64,000 bases of DNA, from positions 372,001 through 436,000 of the forward strand of contig NZ_ABJZ02000005.1 in the NCBI RefSeq assembly GCF_000181875.2. The letters are read 5' to 3'. Of this stretch, positions 48,397-61,126 are shown in pieces. A program made the translations under genes and the position numbers. Under the pieces are notes generated by a model. That model searched no databases and had not been told where the DNA came from. It was given only the letters and a program-made list of their open reading frames with translations. The DNA is from [Borrelia] finlandensis (lineage in GTDB: Bacteria; Spirochaetota; Spirochaetia; Borreliales; Borreliaceae). Positions within the stretch are counted from its first letter, which is position 1, and each line of letters starts with the position of its first letter.

Positions 48397-49524
48397 GTGG
48401 AAACAAAAATTTCTGTACTTATCATAGAATACTTTGCTGTAAAGAGAAAACTTATATCAGACCTTATCAATTCATCTCCAAAACTCCAAGTCATTGCAAC
48501 TGCTTCTAACAGCAAATTTGCGACAAATAAACTTAAAAAACATAAACCCGAAGTAATATTAATGAATTTAGAAGAGAACAATATTAAAGATATTCTATTT
48601 TTGGAGGAAAAAAACAGTTTAAACAAAACAATACCAATTGTCGTCACATCTTCAAATCAAAACCTAATAAATATTGCTGCTTTAAAGGGCGCCGATGATC
48701 TTATATTAGTATCTAAAAACAAAAAATCACATGAAATCAAAAAAGAACAAATTATTAATTCTCTTTTGGCCTATGGATCGATATCTATAAAAAATAAAAT
48801 TGCCTGCAATAAGGACATGAAAACAAAAAACTACGAAAGAGCTAATTTTATTTTAAATCACAAAAATGACATTTCTTCATTAAATCAACTTGAAGAACAT
48901 GCAAAAGAAAAAACATTAAATGAAAAAGAAATAAAAAAACTTAAACTGAGAAAATTTGACATAATAGCAATTGGAGTATCAGCGGGAGGGCCTGTAGCCT
49001 TGAAATCAATATTACCAGAAATACCTGAAAGCTTTCCGCCAATAATAATTGTTCAACACATGCCTAAAGGATTTACAGAAGAATTTGCTAAAAATCTTAA
49101 TAATCTATGCAAAATAAGCGTAAAAGAAACCACCAATAACGAAATATTAAAGCAAGGATATGCATACATTAGCTCGGGTGGATATCATACAAAAATCAAA
49201 AAAATCGATGGTAACTATCAAATAAAAACTCTCGATGGCAAACATATAAATGGTCACAAACCATCTATTGGAGTATTATTTCAATCTATTGCAGAGATTG
49301 CAAAAGATAAAGCAATTGCCATAATAATGACTGGAATGGGAAATGATGGATCAAGAGAAATTGGAGATATAAAAAAAGCTGGAGGACTAACTATTGCGCA
49401 AGATAAAGAAAGTTCTATGGTTTTTGGAATGCCAAAAATAGCAATAAAGGAAAACAATATAGACTATATAGTTCCACTAAGCCATATGGTAAAATTATTA
49501 AAAGCTATACTAATTAATAGCTAA
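48397..49524 (+). CDS. cheB1: Chemoreceptor glutamate methylesterase CheB with atypical receiver
   Basis: 375 residues from a GTG. The C-terminal methylesterase domain (about 185-370) has GVSAGGP with the catalytic Ser, IVQHMPKGF with His, and IIMTGMGNDGS with Asp, so the enzyme looks active. The N-terminal receiver is unusual. Where CheB has an acidic pair it reads VLIIEYFAVKRK, and the phosphoacceptor Asp is Asn57 (PEVILMNLEE, codon 48565-48567). Phospho-regulation of activity by CheA may therefore be absent. A linker of about 60 residues rich in Lys/Glu follows. A second CheB exists elsewhere in Borrelia. Pairs with the upstream cheR. Confidence 0.93.
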   Translation: METKISVLIIEYFAVKRKLISDLINSSPKLQVIATASNSKFATNKLKKHKPEVILMNLEENNIKDILFLEEKNSLNKTIPIVVTSSNQNLINIAALKGADDLILVSKNKKSHEIKKEQIINSLLAYGSISIKNKIACNKDMKTKNYERANFILNHKNDISSLNQLEEHAKEKTLNEKEIKKLKLRKFDIIAIGVSAGGPVALKSILPEIPESFPPIIIVQHMPKGFTEEFAKNLNNLCKISVKETTNNEILKQGYAYISSGGYHTKIKKIDGNYQIKTLDGKHINGHKPSIGVLFQSIAEIAKDKAIAIIMTGMGNDGSREIGDIKKAGGLTIAQDKESSMVFGMPKIAIKENNIDYIVPLSHMVKLLKAILINS

Positions 49525-49548
49525 ATTTTTTTAAACAAGGAATATTTT

Positions 49549-50763
49549 TTGGACAATAAAAAAGAAAACACCGAAACAGAAGACTGTTTTTCTCATGTAA
49601 GTAAATTTAATATACACAATAAAACAATATATATACTCGGAACTGCTCACGTGTCAAAAAAAAGCTCAGAAGATACTGCAAATTTAATAGAAATCTTAAA
49701 ACCAGACTATATTGCCGTTGAACTTGATGAAGCTCGCTATCATTCGATCTTAAATACCAATGAAAATGAAAAATGGAGAAACTTAGATATAGATAAAGCA
49801 TTAAAACAAGGAAAAGCTTTCTTTCTCATAATAAACATAATTCTTAGTAATTTTCAAAAAAAATTAGCAAAAGAACAGGGAATAAAACCTGGTGAAGAAA
49901 TGAAAACAGCCATTTTAAAAGCTAAAAAACATAATATTCCACTAATTCTTGCTGACAGAAAAATTGAAACAACACTAAAAAGAGCTTGGATATCTATTCC
50001 AATATTTGAAAAAGTAAAAATAATCTCAAGCCTTTTTTCCCTAACAGATGCAAAAATTACAAAAGATGAAATTGAAAAACTCAAAGAACAGGACGCTCTT
50101 TCAAAAATAATGGAAGAACTTTCCAAAGAAATACCCAAAGTAAAAAAAGTTTTAATTGACGAAAGAGACGAATTCATTACAAACAAAATACTTGAAGGAA
50201 CAGGCATTATTCTTGCTGTTGTGGGTGCAGGTCATGTAAGCGGAATAATGAGAACTTTAAAAGAAATAAGTCAAAATAAAAAAATAATAAACGTTGAAGA
50301 ACTTGAGAAAATACCCAAAAAACATTTTTCATTTAGCAAAGTGCTATCTTGCTTGATTGCAATTTCAATCATTTTACTAATAGTAAGCTCTTTTTACTTT
50401 AAAGGATTTGACTTTGCTTACAAAAATTTAAAGCTTTGGATAATATCTAACTCTCTTTTTTCAGGCATCGCATCGATTTTACTAAAATCTCATCCCTTAA
50501 CAATTTTAACAGCTATTATAGGTTCTCCAATATTCTCTTTAATACCATTCATAGGAACAGGTATGGTAGCAGGGCTTGTTGAAGCTTACATAAACAAACC
50601 AAAAGTCAAAGATTTTGAAAATCTACAAGAAGAATTGTCGACAATAAAAGGATATTTCAAAAACAAAGTTACAAGAATTCTATTAATAGTGCTTTTTGTA
50701 AACCTTGGATCTACAATTGGAACAATTGTAGGACTTAAATTTTTATTAAATGTTTTCAAATAA
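49549..50763 (+). CDS. traB: TraB-family membrane protein
   Basis: 404 residues from a TTG that has AAGGAA 8 bases upstream. The N-terminal ~230 residues carry TraB/PrgY/GumN-like motifs: ILGTAHVSKKSSEDTANLIE, IAVELDEARYHS, LADRKIETTLKRAW, DERDEFITNKI and VVGAGHVSGIM. Two or three membrane helices follow at about 265-400 (VLSCLIAISIILLIVSSFYF; GIASILLK; LLIVLFVNLGSTIGTIVGLKFLL). Enterococcal PrgY of this family limits peptide pheromone; related proteins are putative metalloproteases. The activity in Borrelia is unknown. It lies between cheB and adk on the same strand. Confidence 0.85.
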   Translation: MDNKKENTETEDCFSHVSKFNIHNKTIYILGTAHVSKKSSEDTANLIEILKPDYIAVELDEARYHSILNTNENEKWRNLDIDKALKQGKAFFLIINIILSNFQKKLAKEQGIKPGEEMKTAILKAKKHNIPLILADRKIETTLKRAWISIPIFEKVKIISSLFSLTDAKITKDEIEKLKEQDALSKIMEELSKEIPKVKKVLIDERDEFITNKILEGTGIILAVVGAGHVSGIMRTLKEISQNKKIINVEELEKIPKKHFSFSKVLSCLIAISIILLIVSSFYFKGFDFAYKNLKLWIISNSLFSGIASILLKSHPLTILTAIIGSPIFSLIPFIGTGMVAGLVEAYINKPKVKDFENLQEELSTIKGYFKNKVTRILLIVLFVNLGSTIGTIVGLKFLLNVFK

Positions 50764-50799
50764 ACCCTTAAAATAACAAATATTTAAACAGGAGTATAT

Positions 50800-51435
50800 A
50801 TGGGACTTGTATTTTTAGGTCCTCCAGGTTCTGGAAAGGGGACTATTTCAAAAATTATTTCTAATGAATTTAAATATCAACACATTTCAACAGGAGACTT
50901 ATTTAGAGAAAATATTTTAAATTCTACGGCTCTTGGGCAAGAAATAAAAAAAATTGTTGAAAGGGGAGAACTGGTCCCCGACCTAATTACAATCAAAATA
51001 GTAGAAGATAAAATTAAAGCTATTAAAAAGAACAAGGATTTTATTTTAGATGGATTTCCGCGCAATATTTGTCAAGCCGAAGCTCTTGACAAATTTTTGC
51101 CAAATGTAAAAATAATAAACTTTTTAATTGATGAAGAGTTAGTGATAAAAAGACTCTCGGGAAGAAGAATTTGCAAATCTTGCAATAATATTTTCAATAT
51201 ATATACCCTAGCAACAAAAAAAAATGGTATTTGCGACGTTTGCGGAGGAGATCTTTATCAACGAGAAGATGATAAAGAAGAATGCTTAAAAACAAGACTC
51301 AAAGAATATAAATTACAAACAAAACCGCTAATAGAATTTTACTCAAAATGCTCTAGACTTAACAATGTTGATGCATCTGTTAAAATTGATGAAATAAAAA
51401 AAAAGATAATTAAAATAATGTTAAAAAAAAATTAA
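50800..51435 (+). CDS. adk: Adenylate kinase with zinc-type LID
   Basis: 211 residues. It converts ATP + AMP to 2 ADP. The P-loop is GPPGSGKGTISK at the start, followed by the NMP-binding HISTGDLFREN and DGFPRNICQAEALD. The LID carries CKSCNNIFNIY...GICDVCGG, four Cys as in zinc-binding kinases. Conserved RLSGRRICK and RLKEYKLQTKPLIEFY are present. ACAGGAGTATAT precedes the ATG. It follows traB by 36 bp and precedes dipA by 23 bp. Confidence 0.97.
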   Translation: MGLVFLGPPGSGKGTISKIISNEFKYQHISTGDLFRENILNSTALGQEIKKIVERGELVPDLITIKIVEDKIKAIKKNKDFILDGFPRNICQAEALDKFLPNVKIINFLIDEELVIKRLSGRRICKSCNNIFNIYTLATKKNGICDVCGGDLYQREDDKEECLKTRLKEYKLQTKPLIEFYSKCSRLNNVDASVKIDEIKKKIIKIMLKKN

Positions 51436-51458
51436 ATGGAAAAGGTATTTTAAATAAA

Positions 51459-52487
51459 ATGTTAATAAAAAAAATTTGCTTTTGCTTGTTACTTTTGCAA
51501 GCAAAAATAATTCTTTCCCAAGATCAACAGAACTTAGAATTTAATAATGAATATTTTTATTTTAATTTTCAATCTGCTTATTATCCTCCCCACGAGCTGG
51601 GTACAAATGGAAATGGCTTTTCACAAAGCTTTAAACATCCTAACTTCCAAAATATTGACCCAAGTTTAAAAATTCCAGTCAATTATTGGGGAGGGATAAA
51701 ACTAATATCATATTTGGGCTACTATAAAAATTTTAAAGCTTTAAACAATCCCAATTCTATATTTTTTAAAAATAATGGTATAGACATAGATTTAAATATT
51801 GGATTGTCTCCTGTAATTGTCTCATTTAAAAGCACAGTAAGCTTTACTCCTACTGCTTTTTTAAATTTATATGCATCAAATGAACTTGGCATAGGTTGGC
51901 AAGCTTTTGGATTTAAAGGAGTAGGCGTACACATTGAAAATGGGAAATATTCAAATGCTGTTGAATTTTATTCAGAAATAACAGTAGGGGGGCGATTTCA
52001 ATTTGACCTAAACGCTATTTTTCAAGGAGAATGGACACACATTATTACAGTTATTGGAAATGATTTTACATACTTAATCAATCCCCATGCAAAAAAAGAT
52101 CAACTTTGGAAATATAAAGCAGATGATGGTAAAAATATAAATGGCATGCTAATAAAACCCTACGCTCTTTTGGCTTACAAAATGCCAATACCTCTTAACA
52201 CCATTGGCATACTTTATGAAGGAAAAACACAAATTGGCAAAGAAAGAAACATAAGCTCTTGGAAAAACAAAGGCTGGGGAAGTGATATTTTTTATCACAA
52301 CATTTCTATTGTTGCTAATTTTGAAATTATCAAACCTTTAACACTTGGCCTTCAATTTAAATTATCTACAAATCCCACATACACAAGTAACACAGCCGGA
52401 CTGGCTGATATTTCAAAAAGAATAGCAACTGGCAATTCTTATTTTTATTACGATTCTATTGGAATGTCTATAACTTATAAATACTAA
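51459..52487 (+). CDS. dipA: Outer-membrane porin DipA-like
   Basis: 342 residues. Signal peptide MLIKKICFCLLLLQAKIILS with cleavage before QDQQN. The mature protein has repeated amphipathic beta-strands (DIDLNIGLSPVIVSFKSTVSF; AVEFYSEITVGGRFQFDLNAIF; LTLGLQFKLSTNPTYTSN) and ends SMTIYKY-like with an aromatic near the end (SITYKY), typical of an outer-membrane porin. The B. burgdorferi orthologue is a dicarboxylate-selective porin. AAAGG lies upstream of the ATG. It converges with rrp1. Substrate specificity is from family knowledge, not visible here. Confidence 0.9.
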   Translation: MLIKKICFCLLLLQAKIILSQDQQNLEFNNEYFYFNFQSAYYPPHELGTNGNGFSQSFKHPNFQNIDPSLKIPVNYWGGIKLISYLGYYKNFKALNNPNSIFFKNNGIDIDLNIGLSPVIVSFKSTVSFTPTAFLNLYASNELGIGWQAFGFKGVGVHIENGKYSNAVEFYSEITVGGRFQFDLNAIFQGEWTHIITVIGNDFTYLINPHAKKDQLWKYKADDGKNINGMLIKPYALLAYKMPIPLNTIGILYEGKTQIGKERNISSWKNKGWGSDIFYHNISIVANFEIIKPLTLGLQFKLSTNPTYTSNTAGLADISKRIATGNSYFYYDSIGMSITYKY

Positions 52488-52505
52488 AGTCTATTAAATA
52501 TAAAT

Positions 52506-53429
52506 TTAATATCTAAACTGATTTCTTCCAGAAACTTTAGCCTCATAAAGCTTGCGATCAGCAAGCTTTATGATATTAGTAAAATTGTTATCAATAGGAA
52601 CTTCTTGAGCAAGCCCAATTGAAACAGTAACAATGCTGGAAACGCTACTGTGCTCATGAACTATTCTTAAGCGTTTTATATCATTAATCATTGTTTTAAT
52701 AATGCTAATCATTTCATTTAGACTTTTGTTGACAGAAAAAAAAATAAATTCTTCTCCTCCATATCGAGCAACATCTATTTTATATTTTAAGGAAACCTTA
52801 TATAAGGCTTTAGCAATCAATTTAAGACATTCATCACCATTGGTATGGCCATAATTATCATTGTAATTTTTAAAATTATCAATATCTAACATCCCAACAA
52901 TTATTATTTCTTTACTTTCTAAAGCTTTCATCCACGACTTAGAAAATTTATCCATAAAAAATCTTCTGTTTGGAATTTGAGTAAGCCCATCAATTCTAGA
53001 CAAGCTTTTAAAATAATCTCTTAACCTTTTTAATTCAAGATGCGTCTTAACTCTAGCATCAATTATTCGACTATTAAAAGGCTTTAAAATATAATCTACT
53101 CCACCAACGTTAAATCCTTCAAGTTGGGCATCTGTGGAACTTCTTGAACTAATGAAAATTACAGGAATCTCTTTAGTATCAGGATCGCTTTTTAGCTTTC
53201 TGCATACCTCATAACCATTAATATCTGGAAGACCTACGTCAAGAAGTACAAGATCAGGACTATCTTTTTCAACTTGTTTTAAAGCATCAAGTCCATTTGT
53301 TGCAACCTCAATCTCGTAAGCACCTTGCAATATATTTACCAATAAATCTAAATTGTTGGGAGAATCATCCACAATTAAAAGCTTCTGATTCTCTGCTTCA
53401 AAAGCTTTATCTTTAATTATCATTTCCAC
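52506..53429 (-). CDS. rrp1: Response regulator diguanylate cyclase Rrp1
   Basis: 307 residues from the GTG at 53429; an ATG at 53423 gives 305 and cannot be excluded. Receiver domain at about 15-130 with acidic pair in LIVDDSPNN and phosphoacceptor Asp64 (VLLDVGLPD). GGDEF domain at about 145-305 with active site RYGGEEFIFF. It makes c-di-GMP from GTP when phosphorylated by Hpk1 (known for Borrelia). It starts 2 bp after the end of hpk1, so the two are one unit. I see no PilZ or EAL domain. The product works against the HD-GYP phosphodiesterase encoded at 7097. Confidence 0.96.
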   Translation of the reverse strand: MEMIIKDKAFEAENQKLLIVDDSPNNLDLLVNILQGAYEIEVATNGLDALKQVEKDSPDLVLLDVGLPDINGYEVCRKLKSDPDTKEIPVIFISSRSSTDAQLEGFNVGGVDYILKPFNSRIIDARVKTHLELKRLRDYFKSLSRIDGLTQIPNRRFFMDKFSKSWMKALESKEIIIVGMLDIDNFKNYNDNYGHTNGDECLKLIAKALYKVSLKYKIDVARYGGEEFIFFSVNKSLNEMISIIKTMINDIKRLRIVHEHSSVSSIVTVSIGLAQEVPIDNNFTNIIKLADRKLYEAKVSGRNQFRY

Positions 53430-53431
53430 TG

Positions 53432-56400
53432 CTAATATCTCTTATTATTAAGCATTTCAATAATCTCTTCAAGAATCTTAGAGCTCTCAGCAAATCTATA
53501 CAATCTTAAATTTCTGCGAAGATCACTAAATAACACCTGAATATTATCGTCTAAAACATACTTGTCAATGTTCTCAAGAATTTCTTTGTATTCTCTTGGC
53601 TTTCTAGTCTTAATACCAATTAAAAGTTTATGGAGAAGGTTTAAAAATTGATCATTATTTTTAAAGCATAGCTTGTTCTCACTAACAATCTCAGACTCAA
53701 ACAAAATATTTTCCTTTATGTCGCTTATTAGTCGAAATAAATCATCTTTTACAAAAGAATACATTTTTTTCAACTCAGAAATTGAATCTTCACTTGTTTC
53801 AATTTTTTGAAAATCTTTATATAATTCGCTACGCATATTAGAAAGAGCTCCGGATATTGAATGAGATATATCCTTAATTAAAGACAAATTTTCCTCATCA
53901 AAAGCTTTTTCCAAATCAATAATATTAATAGAGATAAAATCAACAAGCCCTCTACATAATTCAGAATATGATGCATATGAAAGATTTAATTCTTTTAAAG
54001 CCCTATTAACATCTAAATTAGGAAACTTAACAGGTTGATTCAAATCTTCATTCTCCCCAATATCATCAACTTCAAACTGTAAGTATTTTTTTAATATAGT
54101 TTTAATTGAACTTATGTGTATTGGTTTTGAGATGCAATCATTCATACCACTTGCAAAACACTTATCTTTATACTCTTGCAAAGCATGCGCTGTTACAGCA
54201 ACCAAAACACAAGGCTTTAAATTCTTTGCCTTTTCAAATTTTCTAATTTCCTTAGCCACCGAAAATCCATCATATCTTGGCATTCGTATATCAATAAAAG
54301 AGATAGCATATTTTTTATCTTTTAAAGATTTTAAAGCCTTTACTCCATCATCTACAACATCAATAAAATTTTCATTAATGCCGATTACAACAAGAATATC
54401 TTTCAACACTTTTTGATTTACCTGATTATCTTCAGCTATTAAAACATTAATGGGCTCTTTTATCCTTAAAGCACTATCTATTGGAACCAAATCCTCAAAA
54501 TCCATTTCTGGGTTAAACTCTTTTTTATAAAGAATAGAGCATATACCAAGTCCCATTAAAGGCTTTTTAACATAACCATATTTTAAATTTTTTAGAGCTT
54601 TATTATCTAAATAATAAAATAAAAAAATAATTTGTACATCAGAATTTAGTCTTTCAATATTATTGGCAAATCGAATACCCTCCTGAATATTATCGTTATT
54701 TACATTTACATAAACAAAATTATAAGAAGGGTATTTCTTGAAGACTTTATAAGCATCCTCAAAAGACGCTACATAGCGCACATTAGAAGAGCATCCCAAT
54801 AAAATCGAACAGCGCTCAAAAATTTTAATAGATTTTTGACTTAAAAGCACATTTAATACTTTATTATCACTATTTATCTGAAATCTATTGATTGACAATT
54901 TTTTACTTTTAAGCTCACTACCCAATAAAAAGGGCAACATAAATGAAAAAGTTGTGCCCTCTCCCACCTTACTATCAACAGCAATGCCAAGACCACCCAT
55001 TAGTCTTACAAGCTCTCTAGATATTGACAATCCCAATCCTGCACCCTCATGAACCCTTGAAGAAGAATCATCCTCTTGTTTGAATATTTCAAATATCTTG
55101 GAAAAATTTTCTTTTTCAATCCCCTTGCCTGTATCTATTACCTTAAATTCAACTGTAACTAAAACCCTATTACCATTAGTTCTTGTCCTACATACTTCTT
55201 CATAGTTTAAAACAATAACACCATCATCTGTAAACTTAAAAGCATTTCCTATTAAATTAATTAAAACTTGTTTAATTTTTACAATATCACCCTTTATATA
55301 ATTCTTAAAAATAGATTTGGAATAAGAGAATAAATCAATATTTTTCTTTGCACATTGAGATTGAAAAGCTTTTAAAACCATTTCCATTTCATTCTCTAAA
55401 TCAATCTCTTGACTCTCAACATATAATTCATTGACATCTATTTTAGACAAATACAATATATCATCAATTAAAGAAAGCAAAGAATCAGATGAATAATTTA
55501 TCATCCTAACATAATCTTTTTGAACATCTGTAAGAATAGTTGTATCCAAAAGCTCAGTAGCCGCCATTATTCCGTTAATAGGGGTACGAATATCATGACT
55601 GACATTGGCTATAAAAATGGTTTTAGCAGCATTAGCAGCTTCCGCAATCTTTTTTTCATTCATCACAAAAGAATATCTTCTTTTCTGCTCAAATGATAAT
55701 CTGGACATAAATATAATTACAAATCCTAAAAAAGTAAAATAAAATATAATGAATGTTATCACTAAAAATTTGAAATTTTTAAACCTGATACTTTTGGATT
55801 TATAATAAATATCAAATTTCCAATCATTTAAATACATCTGACCGTCAACATTTGAACGCATAACAACTTTTTGAATAATTTCTTTCAAGATATAATCCTG
55901 ATTATAAATAGCAAGACTCAAATCAAAAGCCAAATCTCTAAAAGTAGGAATTTTTTCAACATCATCAATATTTAATTCCTCAAAAACAGCAGCAGCTGTA
56001 TACTCATCGCTAATAATCCCATCTACCTTTCCCTTATAAAGAAGAAGCAAAGCTTCTTTAAAGCTGCTTACCAGAATAAGCTTTGATTTAATATTAGAAG
56101 CCAAATTTTTACTATATAAGAAATCAGGTATAGCAAACTTTTCTAAAGATCTAGATGGAAGCACCCTTTTCTTATTTGAAAAAATATAAAGTGGAATTCG
56201 AGAATTTAATTTTATGTTGAAAACATTATCTAAATTTGAATCGGTTGCATTAGTACTTAGCATATCGATTTTTCCAGATTTGATTAATTTTTTAAGATCT
56301 AAACTGCTGTGTGCTTTAATTACGTTAAATCCCAAACCTGAAAACATTCTAATCTTATCAAGCAAAAATTGATTTATTCCTTTATAATTATTTGCTTCAA

Positions 56401-57913
56401 CATAATCTATTGGATACCAATTTTTAACAGCAAGATTTAATTTATTATTTTTTGATAACCAAATTTTTTCTTCTATATTAAATTTAACCTTATTCATAAT
56501 TTTATAACTATTTATTCTAGAACTATTAATCTCTTCTTTATCCAACCAATTTTTATCTATTTGAAGCAAAGATTCAAATGAAATATCATCAAATATAGAA
56601 TTGAGAATATATTTAATAACCTTATAAATCCTATTATCAATAGCTAATACTAAAAACCTATTTTTATTAAAAATCGAATCGTAAGATTTTAATCTACCGT
56701 TATATCCATTTAATTTTAATAAATATTTTGTTGTTATTGAATTTTCTATAAACCCATATGAATTATTAACAATATCTATAAAGTTGTTAACAATATCTTT
56801 ATTCTTGTTTAATTGAATATTATTAAAATTAAAATCAATAAACTGAGAATTTATTGGACCAGCATCATTGCTTAGGTCTTTAGAATAAAATTTAAAATTA
56901 AGAGGATATATTGGCTTACTTACTACATAATTAACATTTTCCAATACACTATCATTGCTAATAATTCCTCCAAAAATACCTACTGATTTTCCATCTAATG
57001 ATTTCTTAATATCCTCTTTGGAAAATCCCTTAAAAATAGGTTTAAAGATATGTTGTCTTGAGAGAAGATTCCATAAATCCACTAAAATGCCAGACAATTT
57101 CCCCTGTGAATTAATAAAACTTAAAGGAGGATAATCATTATATAAACCAACATCAACAAAACTTCCCTTAGCATTGCTATCTAAAAAAGAAAAAACAAGT
57201 TCCTCAGGCATTTTCATTAAATATGAAAACAAATCTAAATTCAAATTCTTTACTATCTCAGGAGCATTTCTACTAATAGCTACTCTATTTTTGATACTAT
57301 AAAAAACATCCCCAGTAAAAATCACAAGATCTTCGCTTAAAAAATGATTTGCAATATAATGTAAAGTCTTGCAATCACCATATATATAATCAACTTTATC
57401 GTTTTTTAAAGCTAATACTAAATCTTGAGAATTATCAGCCAAAAAAATGGTGTTAACGCTTTTTAACCTTAAGATATCTTCATATATTGTATTTTTAATA
57501 ACTCCTATATTAAAATTGGACAAAAATGTTGAATGAGTATTTTTATATTTTTTATTAGAGTTTTTAAAAAATAAAATTGAAATACTCCTAGCAAGCTCAC
57601 TTTTAAAATAAAAAAAATCATTTAATTTTGCATTATAAGTCAATCCTAAATATATTGCTTCGTCTTCAATTTCACTTTCATTTAAATTATCAATATGTTC
57701 AACCCTAATATCAGCATTATTATCTTTTGCCCATTTATCTAAAATAGAAAAAATAAGCCCTTCATATTCTCCTTTATTATTCTTGTAGTAAAAAGGAAAA
57801 AACTGATCTACAAGCTTAAACTTGAAAATATCCTTAGAAAATAAATTGACGTTGACAAAACAAACCAAAAGTAAAATTAAAAAATTAGTACTTAAAAAGT
57901 TTGCTTTTTTCAT
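53432..57913 (-). CDS. hpk1: Hybrid sensor histidine kinase Hpk1
   Basis: 1493 residues. Signal/anchor at 1-25. Three periplasmic solute-binding-like domains at about 30-245, 250-470 and 475-700 (e.g. FKLVDQFFPFYYKNNKGEYEG; VGLYNDYPPLSFINSQGKLSG; LNLAVKNWYPIDYVEANNYKG). Membrane helix at about 706-730. HisKA with NVSHDIRTPING (His773), HATPase with NLIGNAFKF and DTGKGIEKENFSKIFEIF. A receiver-like segment lacking a phospho-Asp follows at about 1015-1125. A full receiver has Asp1208 (SFIDIRMP). A C-terminal Hpt has His1351 (DISHSISGA). It senses host or tick signals and phosphorylates Rrp1. Domain limits are by eye. Confidence 0.95.
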   Translation of the reverse strand: MKKANFLSTNFLILLLVCFVNVNLFSKDIFKFKLVDQFFPFYYKNNKGEYEGLIFSILDKWAKDNNADIRVEHIDNLNESEIEDEAIYLGLTYNAKLNDFFYFKSELARSISILFFKNSNKKYKNTHSTFLSNFNIGVIKNTIYEDILRLKSVNTIFLADNSQDLVLALKNDKVDYIYGDCKTLHYIANHFLSEDLVIFTGDVFYSIKNRVAISRNAPEIVKNLNLDLFSYLMKMPEELVFSFLDSNAKGSFVDVGLYNDYPPLSFINSQGKLSGILVDLWNLLSRQHIFKPIFKGFSKEDIKKSLDGKSVGIFGGIISNDSVLENVNYVVSKPIYPLNFKFYSKDLSNDAGPINSQFIDFNFNNIQLNKNKDIVNNFIDIVNNSYGFIENSITTKYLLKLNGYNGRLKSYDSIFNKNRFLVLAIDNRIYKVIKYILNSIFDDISFESLLQIDKNWLDKEEINSSRINSYKIMNKVKFNIEEKIWLSKNNKLNLAVKNWYPIDYVEANNYKGINQFLLDKIRMFSGLGFNVIKAHSSLDLKKLIKSGKIDMLSTNATDSNLDNVFNIKLNSRIPLYIFSNKKRVLPSRSLEKFAIPDFLYSKNLASNIKSKLILVSSFKEALLLLYKGKVDGIISDEYTAAAVFEELNIDDVEKIPTFRDLAFDLSLAIYNQDYILKEIIQKVVMRSNVDGQMYLNDWKFDIYYKSKSIRFKNFKFLVITFIIFYFTFLGFVIIFMSRLSFEQKRRYSFVMNEKKIAEAANAAKTIFIANVSHDIRTPINGIMAATELLDTTILTDVQKDYVRMINYSSDSLLSLIDDILYLSKIDVNELYVESQEIDLENEMEMVLKAFQSQCAKKNIDLFSYSKSIFKNYIKGDIVKIKQVLINLIGNAFKFTDDGVIVLNYEEVCRTRTNGNRVLVTVEFKVIDTGKGIEKENFSKIFEIFKQEDDSSSRVHEGAGLGLSISRELVRLMGGLGIAVDSKVGEGTTFSFMLPFLLGSELKSKKLSINRFQINSDNKVLNVLLSQKSIKIFERCSILLGCSSNVRYVASFEDAYKVFKKYPSYNFVYVNVNNDNIQEGIRFANNIERLNSDVQIIFLFYYLDNKALKNLKYGYVKKPLMGLGICSILYKKEFNPEMDFEDLVPIDSALRIKEPINVLIAEDNQVNQKVLKDILVVIGINENFIDVVDDGVKALKSLKDKKYAISFIDIRMPRYDGFSVAKEIRKFEKAKNLKPCVLVAVTAHALQEYKDKCFASGMNDCISKPIHISSIKTILKKYLQFEVDDIGENEDLNQPVKFPNLDVNRALKELNLSYASYSELCRGLVDFISINIIDLEKAFDEENLSLIKDISHSISGALSNMRSELYKDFQKIETSEDSISELKKMYSFVKDDLFRLISDIKENILFESEIVSENKLCFKNNDQFLNLLHKLLIGIKTRKPREYKEILENIDKYVLDDNIQVLFSDLRRNLRLYRFAESSKILEEIIEMLNNKRY

Positions 57914-58011
57914 GTTATTTTAAAATTCCCTTATTAAAATACAATAGTTTTATCACTGTGTAAAAACAAATATACATAATAAATTTAAGATTTAAAGCAT
58001 AAAAATAAAAA

Positions 58012-58123
58012 CCCTGGCAATAACTTACTCTCCCGCGAACTCGCAGTACCATCAGCGAATAAGAGCTTAACTTCTGTGTTCGGAATGATAACAGGTGTTT
58101 CCTCTTTTCTTTAACCACCAGGG
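58012..58123 (-). rRNA. rrf: 5S ribosomal RNA, first (left) copy
   Basis: 112 bases on the minus strand beginning CCCTGGTGGTTAAAGAAAAG at 58123 and ending TTGCCAGGG. The terminal helix pairs CCCTGG with CCAGGG. Internal GAACACAGAAGTTAAGC is a conserved 5S motif. It differs from the other copy at one position (58025). It is the last gene of its 23S-5S unit; a T-rich tail follows and may help end transcription. It lies 98 bp upstream of the start of hpk1, co-oriented. Confidence 0.95.
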
Positions 58124-58143
58124 TTTTTACAAGGAAGACAAAA

Positions 58144-61081
<2,938 letters not shown>

Positions 61082-61126
61082 TATCTTCCATCTCTATTTT
61101 GCCAATTTGTTTATGCAACATAAAGT

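Noticed and set aside
49854..50207. 117-codon minus-strand ORF inside traB
   Set aside because: Antisense to a gene with recognisable TraB motifs and a good start; Ser/Ile-rich shadow frame.
52493..52510. Possible terminator between dipA and rrp1
   Set aside because: Only a 7-bp all-A/T stem with no G/C pair and no T run; too weak to call.
57915..58118. Minus-strand ORF over the 5S gene, and its twin at 61180-61362
   Set aside because: It translates the 5S rRNA itself (MVKEKRKHLLSFRTQKLSS); no coding evidence.
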